From: Mucilaginibacter geliditolerans
Lineage (GTDB): Bacteria > Bacteroidota > Bacteroidia > Sphingobacteriales > Sphingobacteriaceae
Length of the DNA: 64,000 nucleotides
Direction: 5' to 3'
NCBI RefSeq assembly: GCF_014200495.1
Contig: NZ_JACHBY010000001.1
Span: forward strand, 992,001-1,056,000
Part shown: positions 49,490 through 60,064 of the stretch, piece by piece
Layout of the letters: each line of letters opens with the position of its first letter
Numbering within the stretch: the first letter of the stretch is position 1
The notes under the pieces: model-generated
Database searches by the model: none
Told to the model about the DNA's origin: nothing
What the model saw: the letters and a program-made list of their open reading frames with translations, nothing else
Program-made: the position numbers and the translations under genes

Positions 49490-52400
49490 ATTTAACTGAT
49501 ATTGTTCGGGTTTGTCCTTTGTTATTGGTGATCTGAACGTTTGTTACATCTTTATTTACTGTAAAGAATCGTCCTGATTGCGACAGAAATGAAGATCCAT
49601 AGTAAAATTCCTGTTTCTGTTTTGAGCCGTTTTTGTAGGTGACAACAGCACTTTCATCATCCAGCTGCAACTTAATATTATTCACAGGCCTGTTCAGTAC
49701 AAATACTTTCAGGGAATCACGGTTTTGGCTGGCGGCAAGCATGTATTTACCATCACTGGTTTGCAGTTTTACAAGTGCCTTACCGTCATGTGGAATGTAA
49801 ATGCCGCTTTGTAAAATACTTTGAGGAGCGAAATTACCTTTTCCATCGCCTTTTAGCATCAAGCCATTTAGCGCATCGTACCTGCCATCAAAAACTTCGT
49901 TACCGTAATCATTACCATTTATCATTACATCCAGGTTACCGTCTCCATCAAAATCGTCAACCACCATACCGTTTAGGGTTGATACTTGCGCCTGCATTGG
50001 TAAAGGTATAATGGTAAATTTTCCTTTCCCATCATTACGCAAAAAGCAGGATGCCGATGTGTTTGCCATTAGCCTTAAAGCACCTTCTCTTTTTTCAGCA
50101 GGGAAAACCTCATCCATCGTAGCAACCGCGTATGATTTATAATTGGTGTACTTCTTTTTCAAGCTGATCATCTCTTTCAAAATATCATCCCTGCCAATAG
50201 CCGGAAATTCCTTTTTATCACCATTCTGATCTGGCAAAAAGATTGAAGTTATGGCATTATAGCTACCGTTTTTGTCAAAATCCTTCGCTGTTATATAAAC
50301 CGGATATTGCTCCGTTGCCTTATAAAAGGTATTTAACCCAACGTTGCCCACAATATAATCCATCAGGCCCGTATGCCTGAAATCACCTGCTACGATACTG
50401 TTCCACCAACCAGTCCTATTACCTATGCCAGTAGTACTTGTTGCATTTTTAAATACACCATGGTCATTTTTAAAGAACGTTACAGGCATCCATTCGCCAG
50501 CTAGTATTAAGTCGGGCCAGCCATCATTATCGTAATCAGTAAATAAGGCATCGCATACCAGGCCTACATTTCTTAAGCCCGGTGCTACCTGATCGGTTAC
50601 ATCAGTAAATTTAACTACGCCGTTTTTACTGTCGTTGCGCAATATCATGCTTGATACCGGTTTCGGATAATTCCACGGATCAACCCTGCCCGATATGAAT
50701 AGATCAAGCTTACCATCCTTGTTATAATCAAAAGCCCTTACACAAAGTTTACTGGTGTGGTTTATCGGCAAGGCATTAAGCGCTAACGTAAAATTGCCTT
50801 TGCCATCGTTTAAATATAACCTATCCTGATAAGCAACATTATCATGGCCATTTAAATAACCCCCGCTTGCTATATACAGGTCTAATTTGCCGTCACCATT
50901 GGCATCAAAAAGCAGTATGCCTTCATCTTTAACGTTGTTGTTAGCTGCGAAAGCCGACTGGTTTTGCAACAAATCGCGCCGGATAAATTTACCGTTTGGT
51001 TGTTGTAAAAACACCTGCGCAGGCATCATTGAATTACCGCCAATGATTATATCATCCAGGCCATTACCATCAACGTCGCCTACAGCCAGACCCGGTGTAT
51101 AGCCTGAAAGTTTATGCGGGATAAGCTTTTGAATCTCAAAATCGTCAAAATCAAGCTCATGGTGAGTGTAGCGGATATCTTTATCATTGCTTACATCTGT
51201 AAACAATGCTTTATCAGTAGTTTTAGGCTGCGCCCATGAGTATGGAACTGTTGCATTGGCAATATTAGCAGTAAGCACCTGGTTTGTCTTAACGTGCTGC
51301 AATACCTGCTTTTTACCATTTGCCCATCGTATAACCACCGAATCGAGCATTTGTATCTTACCCAAACCAAAGTGAGCGATGTTTTGGTTGGTCGACAGGT
51401 ACCCTCTGTATGGATTATTTTCAGAAACCTGGTGTTTACCATGATCATAATAAATATCAGCCCAGGCACCCAAACCATTTACATTGCGGCTATCCCCCTT
51501 AAATTTTATCTGTAAATAGTGTGTATCCGCGGGATCTTTTTCGCGTGAGGTATTTTTGTAGATCAGGGCTTCATCGTTGGTATTATTTATAACCATATCC
51601 ATTGCACCATCGTTATTCAAATCAACATAAACGGCCGCATTTGAAAATGTAGGTGTACTCAATCCCCAATCATCCGTTTCGTCCTTAAAGGTAAGGTCAC
51701 CATTGTTTTCATACGCGTAGTTATGGATTTTTACTGATGGGATCTGATCCAATACCTTTTGCTTTGCGCCAATTGCATAAGCATTTTGGCGGTAAGTCAT
51801 AAAATCATGATCCGTAATATCTTTCGGGAAGCCATTGGTAACAATAATATCCCGATAGCCATCATTGTTAAAATCAGTGATAACCGGTGTCCAGCTCCAA
51901 TCTGTTTGGGCAACACCGCTCATAAAACCTATCTCGCTAAAGGCTGGACTACCAATTTTGTTATTCTCTAAAACTTTAGGCCCCTGGTTAAGCTGAAGTG
52001 TATTTCTGACATACTGGTATTGATACCCAAACAGATCAAAATTTTGTGTGGTTTGATAACTGCTTGCCATCAACATCATCTTTTTGCGATAATTATCCTC
52101 GGGGTTCATATCCAGTTCAAAAACATCGGCGAGACCATCGTTATTAATATCTACAATATCCTGGCCCATTGCATTAAATGATGTATGCTTAAAATATTCC
52201 TTTGACCGGTCGGTAAAAGTGCCGTCATGATTATTAATATAGAGGATATTTGATCCGATAAAATCATTGCTAACATAAATGTCTTTCCAGCCATCGCGGT
52301 TAATATCCACCACCGTTGCAGCATGCCCAAAACCACCTATATTAATACCAGCCTGTGTTGAAACATCATGAAAAACAAGGTGCTTTAATTGAGGATCCCA

Positions 52401-53072
52401 TACACTGTGATACAACCTGCCCATACTGCCGGGTCTTCCTTTATTTCCCTTATGGCCAAAAACATTGGGATAATAACTGTCATTCGCTTCGTTATCAACA
52501 AGGTACATATCCATGTTACCATCATTGTCATAGTCAAAAAACGTAGCCATGGTCGATTGTATATTTGCATCCAGGCCGTATTCCTTTGCCATTTCTTTAA
52601 AATGAGGCACACCATCTTTGTCGACACCCTGGTTAATATATAATAAATTACGGCGCTTGTTTGAGTCGGCAGATATAGTATTACACACGTATATATCCAT
52701 CAAACCATCGTTATTAATATCAATAACAGAAACACCACGGCCCCAGCGGCCCATACCACCTACACCGGCTTTATCGGTTACATCTTCAAACTTAAAATCA
52801 CCCTTATTTATATATAAACGACTAGAAACCATATTCCCTACAAAATATAGATCCTGCAAGCCGTCATTATTAAAATCACCAACTCCAACCCCGCCACCGT
52901 TATAAATATTTACAACATCTAGTGGGTTTATGGAGTCGCTTTCGGTAATAGTGTTGGCAAAATGAATACCTGAATGTGATGATGAAATTTGTTGGAATAA
53001 AGTAGGCTTTTTCTTACATGAAAAGAAACACACCACACATAGGAAAAGCCCCACGGAAATAAATTTATTCAT
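49488..53072 (-). CDS. VCBS/FG-GAP repeat lipoprotein with ASPIC/UnbV domain
   Basis: A 1194-residue lipoprotein (lipobox FFSC, Cys19). At least eight FG-GAP/VCBS blades with calcium loops DxNxDGxxD are visible, e.g. DFNNDGLQDLYF, DINNDGLMDIYV, DYDNDGNMDMYL, DINRDGWKDIYV, DVDGNGLDDIII and DYDNDGWPDLIL, making two propellers. Between them is an ASPIC/UnbV domain (about 525-600; GLGAWADIYYDHGKHQ, then FGLGKIQMLDSVVIRW). The type is CRTAC1-like. Such surface lipoproteins occur beside SusCD in many Bacteroidota loci; function is unknown but glycan binding is usual speculation. It lies in tail-to-tail order with the epimerase and diverges from the cytochrome. Confidence 0.88.
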   Translation of the reverse strand: MNKFISVGLFLCVVCFFSCKKKPTLFQQISSSHSGIHFANTITESDSINPLDVVNIYNGGGVGVGDFNNDGLQDLYFVGNMVSSRLYINKGDFKFEDVTDKAGVGGMGRWGRGVSVIDINNDGLMDIYVCNTISADSNKRRNLLYINQGVDKDGVPHFKEMAKEYGLDANIQSTMATFFDYDNDGNMDMYLVDNEANDSYYPNVFGHKGNKGRPGSMGRLYHSVWDPQLKHLVFHDVSTQAGINIGGFGHAATVVDINRDGWKDIYVSNDFIGSNILYINNHDGTFTDRSKEYFKHTSFNAMGQDIVDINNDGLADVFELDMNPEDNYRKKMMLMASSYQTTQNFDLFGYQYQYVRNTLQLNQGPKVLENNKIGSPAFSEIGFMSGVAQTDWSWTPVITDFNNDGYRDIIVTNGFPKDITDHDFMTYRQNAYAIGAKQKVLDQIPSVKIHNYAYENNGDLTFKDETDDWGLSTPTFSNAAVYVDLNNDGAMDMVINNTNDEALIYKNTSREKDPADTHYLQIKFKGDSRNVNGLGAWADIYYDHGKHQVSENNPYRGYLSTNQNIAHFGLGKIQMLDSVVIRWANGKKQVLQHVKTNQVLTANIANATVPYSWAQPKTTDKALFTDVSNDKDIRYTHHELDFDDFEIQKLIPHKLSGYTPGLAVGDVDGNGLDDIIIGGNSMMPAQVFLQQPNGKFIRRDLLQNQSAFAANNNVKDEGILLFDANGDGKLDLYIASGGYLNGHDNVAYQDRLYLNDGKGNFTLALNALPINHTSKLCVRAFDYNKDGKLDLFISGRVDPWNYPKPVSSMILRNDSKNGVVKFTDVTDQVAPGLRNVGLVCDALFTDYDNDGWPDLILAGEWMPVTFFKNDHGVFKNATSTTGIGNRTGWWNSIVAGDFRHTGLMDYIVGNVGLNTFYKATEQYPVYITAKDFDKNGSYNAITSIFLPDQNGDKKEFPAIGRDDILKEMISLKKKYTNYKSYAVATMDEVFPAEKREGALRLMANTSASCFLRNDGKGKFTIIPLPMQAQVSTLNGMVVDDFDGDGNLDVMINGNDYGNEVFDGRYDALNGLMLKGDGKGNFAPQSILQSGIYIPHDGKALVKLQTSDGKYMLAASQNRDSLKVFVLNRPVNNIKLQLDDESAVVTYKNGSKQKQEFYYGSSFLSQSGRFFTVNKDVTNVQITNNKGQTRTISVK

Positions 53073-53505
53073 TATTATTAGGTTATTATAATATAATCAT
53101 CCATCATAAACCTATTAACTATAAACAATAATACTATAAAAATACTTATTAAATAAATTAAAAAAAACAGCAAATAATACGCTATTTTAAACCATTACCT
53201 TGGTAAGCAAACCAAATTTTCACATCCAAAAAACCGCACGATAACATCGTACTATTTTCGGATATGTAAAACAATTGTCATGCAATGGGTCAACCTTTTA
53301 TCTTATTACTGAAATTTTAATTAAGTAACTTATAATCAATATATTATACGTTTATATTTAAGAGAAAACTGGTGTATGATCTATAACAATAATACTAAAT
53401 AGTTTACTTAAAAAAGAACGAATTATTAATTATATTTACAACACACACTTGAAAAAATCGCATTTCCAAAAGCAGCTTTTTTCCTACAAACCTGTTATTT
53501 CCCCA
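53073..53505. other. AT-rich divergent intergenic region
   Basis: 433 bp between the VCBS lipoprotein and cytochrome genes. A TTGGT-N6-ACCAA dyad lies near 53210. There is no clear consensus promoter and no gene; an open frame from TTG 53449 into the cytochrome gene is not supported as a start. Confidence 0.4.
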
Positions 53506-54723
53506 ATGAAAAAAATTGTATTTATATCAATTATTTTAATTTCTCTATTTGTTATTATTTATTTGGCATTCAAAGGCAGCAAACCTGCCGATCCAAGGGG
53601 TGACGCCTATGCCGGATCAGCAACTTGCATGAAATGTCACGGCGATATTTATAAGTCATATTTACATACCGCCCATCACATGGCATCAATGCCGGCCGAC
53701 ATGAATACGGTACACGGCAGCTTCGCTAAAAACTTTAATACATTTAAAGTTAGCGACTCCCAAGAAGTGATTATGCAAAAACTGGATAGCGGCATGTACC
53801 AATCCTATTATTTAAATGGGAAACTTGTGGAACGCCACCGTTTTGATATAGTTTTAGGCGGTGTAAAAGGCGAAAGCTATCTTTTTTGGAAAGATAACGG
53901 ACTAAACCAATTACCCATTTCATATTTTGCTAAGCAAGACAAATGGTTAATGAGCCCTGGATATGCTCCGGGGATTGCAGATTTCACCCGCATAATTACT
54001 TCGCGCTGTATGGAATGTCATGCTTCTTATATAGCCGATCAGCCAAGTGATGCACAACGATTAGATAATGCTGAACAATTTGATAAAAACTCATTGGTTT
54101 ATAGCGTGGATTGCGAAAGATGCCATGGACCTGGCGCACAGCATGTTGAATTTCAAACCAACAACCCCGGAATTAAAATTGCAAAGTATATAGCTAGTTT
54201 CAATTCCTTACCCCGCGAACGCAAAGTAGATGTATGCGGCGAATGCCACTCGGGCAACAAAAGCCAAATGATAAGGTCTACTTTCTTTTTTAGGCCCGGC
54301 GATACACTTGCCAATTTTAAACTACCTGATTTTGCTAGAGCTATAGATACCAGTCACCTTGATGTACATGGCAACCAGGTACAATTATTGGAAAGCAGCA
54401 AATGCTTCATACATAGCAAAATGAATTGCGGAACCTGCCATAATATCCACCAAAATCAACGTGGGAATATTGCTTTGTTCACGCAAAAATGCCTTGATTG
54501 CCATAGCATGAACAATCATAATTACTGCAAAATTTCAAATCCGTTAAACGCGAAGCTTATCAGGTCGAATTGTATCCAATGCCATATGCCTGCTTTACTA
54601 ACCCGGGTGATAATCACATCAAATATCGACAAAACTACCAACGCTGATATATTAGTACGCAGTCATCATATTGCTATCTATCCGGAAGAAACAAAAAAAA
54701 TACTGATGATGCTTGCAAAGTAA
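53506..54723 (+). CDS. Membrane-anchored multiheme (heptaheme) cytochrome c
   Basis: About 405 residues from ATG 53506. An N-terminal hydrophobic anchor (KKIVFISIILISLFVIIYLA) puts the rest in the periplasm. Seven CxxCH heme sites are present: CMKCH (41-45), CMECH, CERCH, CGECH, CGTCH, CLDCH and CIQCH, plus His-rich spacers (YLHTAHHMASM) for distal ligands. The pattern resembles cytochrome c554/octaheme-type proteins, with no recognisable catalytic lysine motif. Electron partners are unknown. It sits between a VCBS/ASPIC lipoprotein and a SusCD pair, an odd place for a respiratory protein; a link with an extracellular sugar oxidase is possible but not shown. Confidence 0.88.
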   Translation: MKKIVFISIILISLFVIIYLAFKGSKPADPRGDAYAGSATCMKCHGDIYKSYLHTAHHMASMPADMNTVHGSFAKNFNTFKVSDSQEVIMQKLDSGMYQSYYLNGKLVERHRFDIVLGGVKGESYLFWKDNGLNQLPISYFAKQDKWLMSPGYAPGIADFTRIITSRCMECHASYIADQPSDAQRLDNAEQFDKNSLVYSVDCERCHGPGAQHVEFQTNNPGIKIAKYIASFNSLPRERKVDVCGECHSGNKSQMIRSTFFFRPGDTLANFKLPDFARAIDTSHLDVHGNQVQLLESSKCFIHSKMNCGTCHNIHQNQRGNIALFTQKCLDCHSMNNHNYCKISNPLNAKLIRSNCIQCHMPALLTRVIITSNIDKTTNADILVRSHHIAIYPEETKKILMMLAK

Positions 54724-54769
54724 TTATTATTAAGTTAAACAATTGATATACAACACTTTTTTTTAGCAC

Positions 54770-54830
54770 TAGTCGAAGCATGAGCGTAAAGGCCTGCCCC
54801 CATGCTTCGACTAAGCGCTCAGCATGACAC
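54770..54830. repeat. TGTCAT-family repeat, TAGTCGAAGCATG type
   Basis: TAGTCGAAGCATG (54770-54782) and CATGCTTCGACTA (54801-54813) form a perfect 13-bp stem. It is followed by GCGCTCAGCATGACACC, which matches the outer TGTCATGCTGAGCG arm of the family in reverse. It lies between convergent cytochrome and SusD genes. Confidence 0.7.
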
Positions 54831-54917
54831 CGACTTTTGGATCCTAAATCAATCTACAAAACCACATGACTGCAAGCGAAAAGAAGATAAAACGAATTAA
54901 ATATACAGTTACACAAA

Positions 54918-54947
54918 AAAAGCCGCCTCAAATTTGAGGCGGCTTTT
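54918..54947 (-). terminator. Intrinsic terminator of the susCD operon
   Basis: AAAAGCCGCCTCAAA and its exact complement TTTGAGGCGGCTTTT adjoin. On the minus strand the stem is followed by a T7 run, so it ends the leftward susC-susD transcript. Confidence 0.88.
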
Positions 54948-54967
54948 GTATTATATGGAACTCCGGT

Positions 54968-56779
54968 TTAGTAACCAGGGTTTTGTTTTAAGTTCGGATT
55001 AAGCCCTATTGCAACTTGCGGAATAGGTAATATATCACGCCCCGCAGGCAGGTCATTATAAGTAACACCGTGAGTTTTACCGTCGGATGTTGGGCCATAT
55101 GGGTAAATTATTGGGCTCGTGTTATTATCCGGGCCAGCACCGGCAACGTGATTAACCTTGTGAATAAATTCCGCATCATACGCTTTACCAGTTGCTGCAT
55201 CTATCCCAGCTCTGCGTAAAAGATACATCAGTGAATAATCAGCAGTAAGCTCGTGCCTGTATTCGCTAAATACCATTTGCATTGGGTCGGTTAAAGCTGG
55301 AGCCGGAGTACCGTCAACCTGAAGTCCATCCTGCCAAACAGCCGGTGGAGTTCCACCAAATGCCCTGGTTCTAACTATATTCAGGTCAGCCAAGCCTCCC
55401 GCTACATCACCCGTACGTATTTTACATTCAGCTCTTGAAAGTAAAACTTCCGCATAGCGCATCAACACCTGGTTTTGGCTACCAAAAAGTTTTTGCGGAC
55501 CTGAGCCACCTGTAAGGTTTGGATCTCTCCATTTCTTAGCATCAGTATAACCCGACCGTGGTGTACCATCAGTACCATACCATGGATAGGTCGCCGTTCC
55601 GTTAGTGTTTATAATATTGCCATGACCATCTGTATACCTGTTTTTATCTGTAATATCAGTTGTTGGATTCGCAAGATAAGCTGCATAACCGCCAGTTACG
55701 TAAGGATAACCTTTTATGCCACCCCATTGTGCAATAATTCCAGGGCTTATGATCGAATCGCCAGGACCTAAGATGGTAGCATATTTACGGGTATCACCGG
55801 TTTGGTAAGAATATTCAAGTGCAGGGCTTCCATAATCATAACCTTGTCCAGTTATTTCAGAAGGCCAGCCAAAACTATCTATCCAGCCAAGCTCACCACC
55901 CGGAGGCTGCCAGCTACCAGCCCAATCCTGTGTACCCCCTGCCGGAAGATCAAACTGAACTTCGAAAAGAGACTCGTCATTATTCTGATTGTTAAATTCA
56001 TTAACGTTGATATACTGCGGAATCAAATGATAATTATTTGTTAGCTCCGGATTATTAAACGCAGCCAATGCAGCAGTATAATTTCCTAACCACATTTGTG
56101 CTGAACCTTCATAAGCATAGGCAGCTCCTTTGGTAGCCCTGCCCAAATCAGCAGCAGGAAGGGTTGTTTTTGATAGCAACAGGGTTTCTGCCTGTTTCAT
56201 ATCACTTATTATTTGCGCAAAGCATTGTGCTTGTGTGCTTCTTGGTGTTAAGCCATTTGATGGAGTAGTAGTGGATGTATTTAGCTCTAACGGAACACCT
56301 CCGAAAGTACCTGTAAGGTAATAGTAAGTCATGCCACGTAAAAACAAGGCTTCACCTGTTAAACGATCAGCCAGATCAGAGGTAATTATTCCCCTGGCTT
56401 TTGCGTCAGCTATAATTGGCAAGGCAGCATTCGCCCTTCCTATACCAACATATGAATCATTCCAAAAGGTGGATAGTGCAGCAAAGGTAGATGGGATTGT
56501 ATAATTATTCCATACAATATCATTACCGTTATTGTACCAATCATGAGTAAGGAAGTTGGCATAATACCACATCGATTTTTTCAGGAAATCGCTATTCTGG
56601 TAAGTATCATATATACTGTTTACCAGGGCTATAACATCCTGCGGTTTGTTAAAAGTAGCCGCTGCAGTTGATGAAAAGGTATTGGTTTGGGTTAAAAAAC
56701 TCTTTTTACAGGCCATAGGGATGATTGCCAGCGCAGCGAACACCATTATGAGCATTATATATTTCTTTTTCATTTTCAT
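54968..56779 (-). CDS. SusD/RagB family outer-membrane lipoprotein
   Basis: A 603-residue glycan-binding lipoprotein (lipobox PMAC, Cys24). The N-terminal SusD-like domain contains LTGEALFLRGMTYYYLTGTFGG (tetratricopeptide-like helices), and the C-terminal RagB part contains LMRYAEVLLSRAEC and the usual closing segment IPQVAIGLNPNLKQNPGY. It forms the lid of the SusC transporter 24 bp upstream and binds oligosaccharides at the cell surface. It is last in the operon, before a strong terminator. The ligand cannot be read from the sequence; mannan-type sugars are suggested by the GH26 gene. Confidence 0.93.
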   Translation of the reverse strand: MKMKKKYIMLIMVFAALAIIPMACKKSFLTQTNTFSSTAAATFNKPQDVIALVNSIYDTYQNSDFLKKSMWYYANFLTHDWYNNGNDIVWNNYTIPSTFAALSTFWNDSYVGIGRANAALPIIADAKARGIITSDLADRLTGEALFLRGMTYYYLTGTFGGVPLELNTSTTTPSNGLTPRSTQAQCFAQIISDMKQAETLLLSKTTLPAADLGRATKGAAYAYEGSAQMWLGNYTAALAAFNNPELTNNYHLIPQYINVNEFNNQNNDESLFEVQFDLPAGGTQDWAGSWQPPGGELGWIDSFGWPSEITGQGYDYGSPALEYSYQTGDTRKYATILGPGDSIISPGIIAQWGGIKGYPYVTGGYAAYLANPTTDITDKNRYTDGHGNIINTNGTATYPWYGTDGTPRSGYTDAKKWRDPNLTGGSGPQKLFGSQNQVLMRYAEVLLSRAECKIRTGDVAGGLADLNIVRTRAFGGTPPAVWQDGLQVDGTPAPALTDPMQMVFSEYRHELTADYSLMYLLRRAGIDAATGKAYDAEFIHKVNHVAGAGPDNNTSPIIYPYGPTSDGKTHGVTYNDLPAGRDILPIPQVAIGLNPNLKQNPGY

Positions 56780-56803
56780 GTCTTTAATATTTATAGTGTT
56801 TTA

Positions 56804-59800
56804 CTAAAATGTTACTTGCGCACCCACGGTGTAATACTTTGATGATGGATAGGTACCGGTATCGATACCATTTTGAGTTGCATTGCCACCCTGTATCCCA
56901 ATCTCAGGATCAAGCCCTTTGTAGCCAGTAATAGTAAACAGATTTTGCCCGGTGAAGTATAATCGGACCTTTGAGATAGCTAAATTTTTCAGCATCTCTG
57001 CCGGTAATGTATATCCTATGGTAAAGGTTTTTAGTTTCAGGAAGCTGCCATTTTCAATATATGCGCTTGATGCAACGTTATTTCCTTCTACATCGTCATT
57101 AGCACTTACCCTGGCATATGTGTTTGAAGGCCTGGTAGGTGTCCAATAATTATTGTAGTAGTCTGTGCCGACGTTCTCAACACCTACAAAGCTTCTGTTC
57201 TGTAAGCTTTCCAAAACACTTTCCTGGAAATTGAATATTTTATTTCCGTAAACACCGTAGAAATAGGCGTTAAAATCGAAGTTCTTGTAAGACGCGCTTA
57301 AATCAACACCTCCGTAAAATTTAGGAAGCGGGCTACCAAGACTAACCTGATCATTTGCATTTACTATGCCATCGCCATTGGTATCTGCAAAATAACGGTC
57401 ACCCGGCTGCGTACCAGGTTGCTGATAAACACTACCTGCGCCATGTTTTGCAACAGCGGCAGCGTTTAACGCATTAATTTGAGCCTGGCTTTGGAAAATA
57501 CCCAGCGATTTATAACCATAAAACTCTCCTACCGGCTGTCCGATATGTGTTTCGGAAAAAGTGGACCAACCATCAGCAGGTACTGTAAGGCCACCAAAGT
57601 TTGTTATGTAATTAGCACCTGAAGTAACACTGGTCAATTTATTATCAACTGTTGAGAAAGTAAGGCCTATACCATATTGAAAATCACCAGTTACCTTATG
57701 ATTGTAATTTGCTGCAAATTCAAAACCTTTGTTGTCTATACTACCTACATTTTTGGTTTCGTAATTAAAGCCAGTTTGCGCAGGCACTGCGATAGATAAC
57801 AAGAAGTCTTTTGATCTTCTGTTATACCAGTCGGCAGTAAAAGTAAGGTCGCCATTTAAAAATGCGGCATCAACACCTATATCTGTTTGGTAATCGGTTT
57901 CCCATTTCAATTTATCATTTTCAGGTTGGGTTGCTGCAGTACCATATTGGTATAATTTATCGAATGGATAGCCAAGGTTATCTGAGGTAGGACCATTAAC
58001 GGATGCGGCATAGCCTGTTGAATATAACCCCTGGTATTGAAAAGGAAGTATTGCGCCCTGGTTACCAACTTCACCATAGCTACCCCTAACTTTCAGGTCA
58101 GATAACCAGTTAACATTTTTCAGGAAAGATTCTTCCTTAGCCTTCCAGGCTATAGCGCCTGAAGGGAATGTACCAAATTGGTTACTTGGAGCAAACTTTG
58201 AAGATCCGTCCCTTCTTACAGTACCTGTTAAAATATACCTGTCATCATAATTATAAGTTACCCTGCCAAAATAAGATTGTAACGCATAAATATTTGAACC
58301 ATTACCTGTATTTGAACCTGCAGGATTATTGACATCCAATACAAGGTTTGAAACTTTTGATAAGTCCCGGATAATTCCGTTTGGAGGAATACCCTGGCCA
58401 CCCATACCACTCCAAAATGTTTTCTGTTCGGATGCACCGGCAAGTACATTGATAGTATGTTTTCCAAATGTTTTATCATAGCTAATGGTATTTTCCCATA
58501 ACCAGTTAAAAGTTTGGCTAATATGCTGACTGTAAAAAGCATTTACAATTTGAGTTCCCGGATATTGATTGTTTTCACGGTCATCCTCAGGAGAATAATA
58601 GGATCCTGAAAAATCGCTCAGATTCACACCTACGTTTGATTTAACCTTAAGCCCGTCAATAATGGTTGCTTCTAATGAAGTATTGGCTAATAAAAAGTTA
58701 TTAAGGCCGTAAGTACGGTTGTTACCAATGCTATAAAGAGGATTGGTATAACCGGCAATCTGAGTAAACTTTGGATTATAAAAACCATAATTACCGTTTC
58801 CATCATATGGCAGGTAGGTAAGTTTGTTACCGCCATCAAGGGTTGGAGGTAATTCAGTTAATTGAACTAATCCGCCGCCATTTTGCAACTGACCACCAAA
58901 TGGATTTTGCGAATCCTGGAAAGTGTATTTAACACTGGTTGATGATTTCAACCAATTAGTAGGCTGGTAATCTGTGTTATTACCAAAGGTAACTCTTTTG
59001 AAATACGAACCTAATACTATACCCTTTTGGTCATAATAACCAATAGATGTAGCCGCCTGAACTTTGTCACTTCCTCCGCGTATGGCAAGGCTGTAATTTT
59101 GTGTTATGCCGGTACGATAAACTTCATTTTGCCAATCGATATTATGCAATGATGATGGATCAGCATATGGGGCAAATGCGGGTAATGCAACGCTTTGCTT
59201 AGGATCGGCAGCTACAGTATTATATAAGGTAGCAAACTGCTGCGCATTTAGTACATTATACTCTTTGGGCTTACTTTGAAAGCCTACGTATGCATCCAGA
59301 GATACCTGCGCACCGCCCTTTTTGCCTTTTTTGGTGGTTATTATGATTACACCGTTAGCTGCACGAATACCGTAAATAGCAGTAGCCGATGCATCTTTCA
59401 ATACATCTATGGAAGCAATATCATTTGGGTTAATGTTGTTAATCCCTCCATTATCTAACGGAAAGCCATCAATTACATATAACGGGCCATTACCGTTACT
59501 TGCCAAACTACCAACCCCCCTCACAAGTATGGAAACATTACCGCCCGGAGAAGCATCGTTATTGGTAACCTGTACACCTGCCGCACGACCCTGCAATGCC
59601 TGGTCTAACGTAGTAACAGGCACCTTTGCTATAGTTGCTGCACTAACCGAGCTTACTGAACCTGTAAGGTCCTTTCGCTTGGCTGTACCGTAACCAATAG
59701 ATACTACAGCAACTTCAGCTAAAGTTGCTGTGTTAGGTGATAAGCGCACAGTGTAGGCACTTTTGTTACCAATGGGTACTTCCTGTGTATCATAGCCAAT

Positions 59801-60064
59801 AAAGCTAATCACAAGTGTTGCATCAGGAGCTACCGATAATTTAAAAGCACCGTTCACGTCGGTAACAACTCCTGTTGAGGTTCCTTTAATTTTAACACTC
59901 GCACCCGGCACAGGATTACCATCTGTTGATGATGTTACTGCACCTGTTATTTGCCGGGTTTGGGCAAAAGATGAGTAACAGGTGCAAATAGCCAGCAAAA
60001 AAATCAGTATTGACTTTTTGCAGTTATTCAGGTTACTTAATAGTAAATTTTTCTTCATTTTCAT
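56804..60064 (-). CDS. SusC/RagA family TonB-dependent transporter
   Basis: A 1086-residue outer-membrane beta-barrel. The signal peptide ends at SFAQ (35). A carboxypeptidase-regulatory-like domain (about 38-115; GAVTSSTDGNPVPGASVKIKG in part), the plug (about 125-240; QGRAAGVQVTNNDASPGG and VLKDASATAIYG, SusC signatures) and the barrel up to the C-terminal aromatic VGAQVTF follow. It lacks an N-terminal STN domain, so direct coupling to an anti-sigma factor is not expected. It imports oligosaccharides across the outer membrane with the SusD protein encoded next. A 488-bp leader separates it from GH26. Confidence 0.95.
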   Translation of the reverse strand: MKMKKNLLLSNLNNCKKSILIFLLAICTCYSSFAQTRQITGAVTSSTDGNPVPGASVKIKGTSTGVVTDVNGAFKLSVAPDATLVISFIGYDTQEVPIGNKSAYTVRLSPNTATLAEVAVVSIGYGTAKRKDLTGSVSSVSAATIAKVPVTTLDQALQGRAAGVQVTNNDASPGGNVSILVRGVGSLASNGNGPLYVIDGFPLDNGGINNINPNDIASIDVLKDASATAIYGIRAANGVIIITTKKGKKGGAQVSLDAYVGFQSKPKEYNVLNAQQFATLYNTVAADPKQSVALPAFAPYADPSSLHNIDWQNEVYRTGITQNYSLAIRGGSDKVQAATSIGYYDQKGIVLGSYFKRVTFGNNTDYQPTNWLKSSTSVKYTFQDSQNPFGGQLQNGGGLVQLTELPPTLDGGNKLTYLPYDGNGNYGFYNPKFTQIAGYTNPLYSIGNNRTYGLNNFLLANTSLEATIIDGLKVKSNVGVNLSDFSGSYYSPEDDRENNQYPGTQIVNAFYSQHISQTFNWLWENTISYDKTFGKHTINVLAGASEQKTFWSGMGGQGIPPNGIIRDLSKVSNLVLDVNNPAGSNTGNGSNIYALQSYFGRVTYNYDDRYILTGTVRRDGSSKFAPSNQFGTFPSGAIAWKAKEESFLKNVNWLSDLKVRGSYGEVGNQGAILPFQYQGLYSTGYAASVNGPTSDNLGYPFDKLYQYGTAATQPENDKLKWETDYQTDIGVDAAFLNGDLTFTADWYNRRSKDFLLSIAVPAQTGFNYETKNVGSIDNKGFEFAANYNHKVTGDFQYGIGLTFSTVDNKLTSVTSGANYITNFGGLTVPADGWSTFSETHIGQPVGEFYGYKSLGIFQSQAQINALNAAAVAKHGAGSVYQQPGTQPGDRYFADTNGDGIVNANDQVSLGSPLPKFYGGVDLSASYKNFDFNAYFYGVYGNKIFNFQESVLESLQNRSFVGVENVGTDYYNNYWTPTRPSNTYARVSANDDVEGNNVASSAYIENGSFLKLKTFTIGYTLPAEMLKNLAISKVRLYFTGQNLFTITGYKGLDPEIGIQGGNATQNGIDTGTYPSSKYYTVGAQVTF

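Noticed and set aside
53205..53225. TTGGT-N6-ACCAA dyad in the cytochrome leader as a LacI-type operator
   Set aside because: Short arms, no second copy with the same spacing and no LacI gene in the window.
53449..53505. TTG 53449 as start of the cytochrome gene
   Set aside because: It adds 19 residues before a normal signal anchor; ATG 53506 is the better start.
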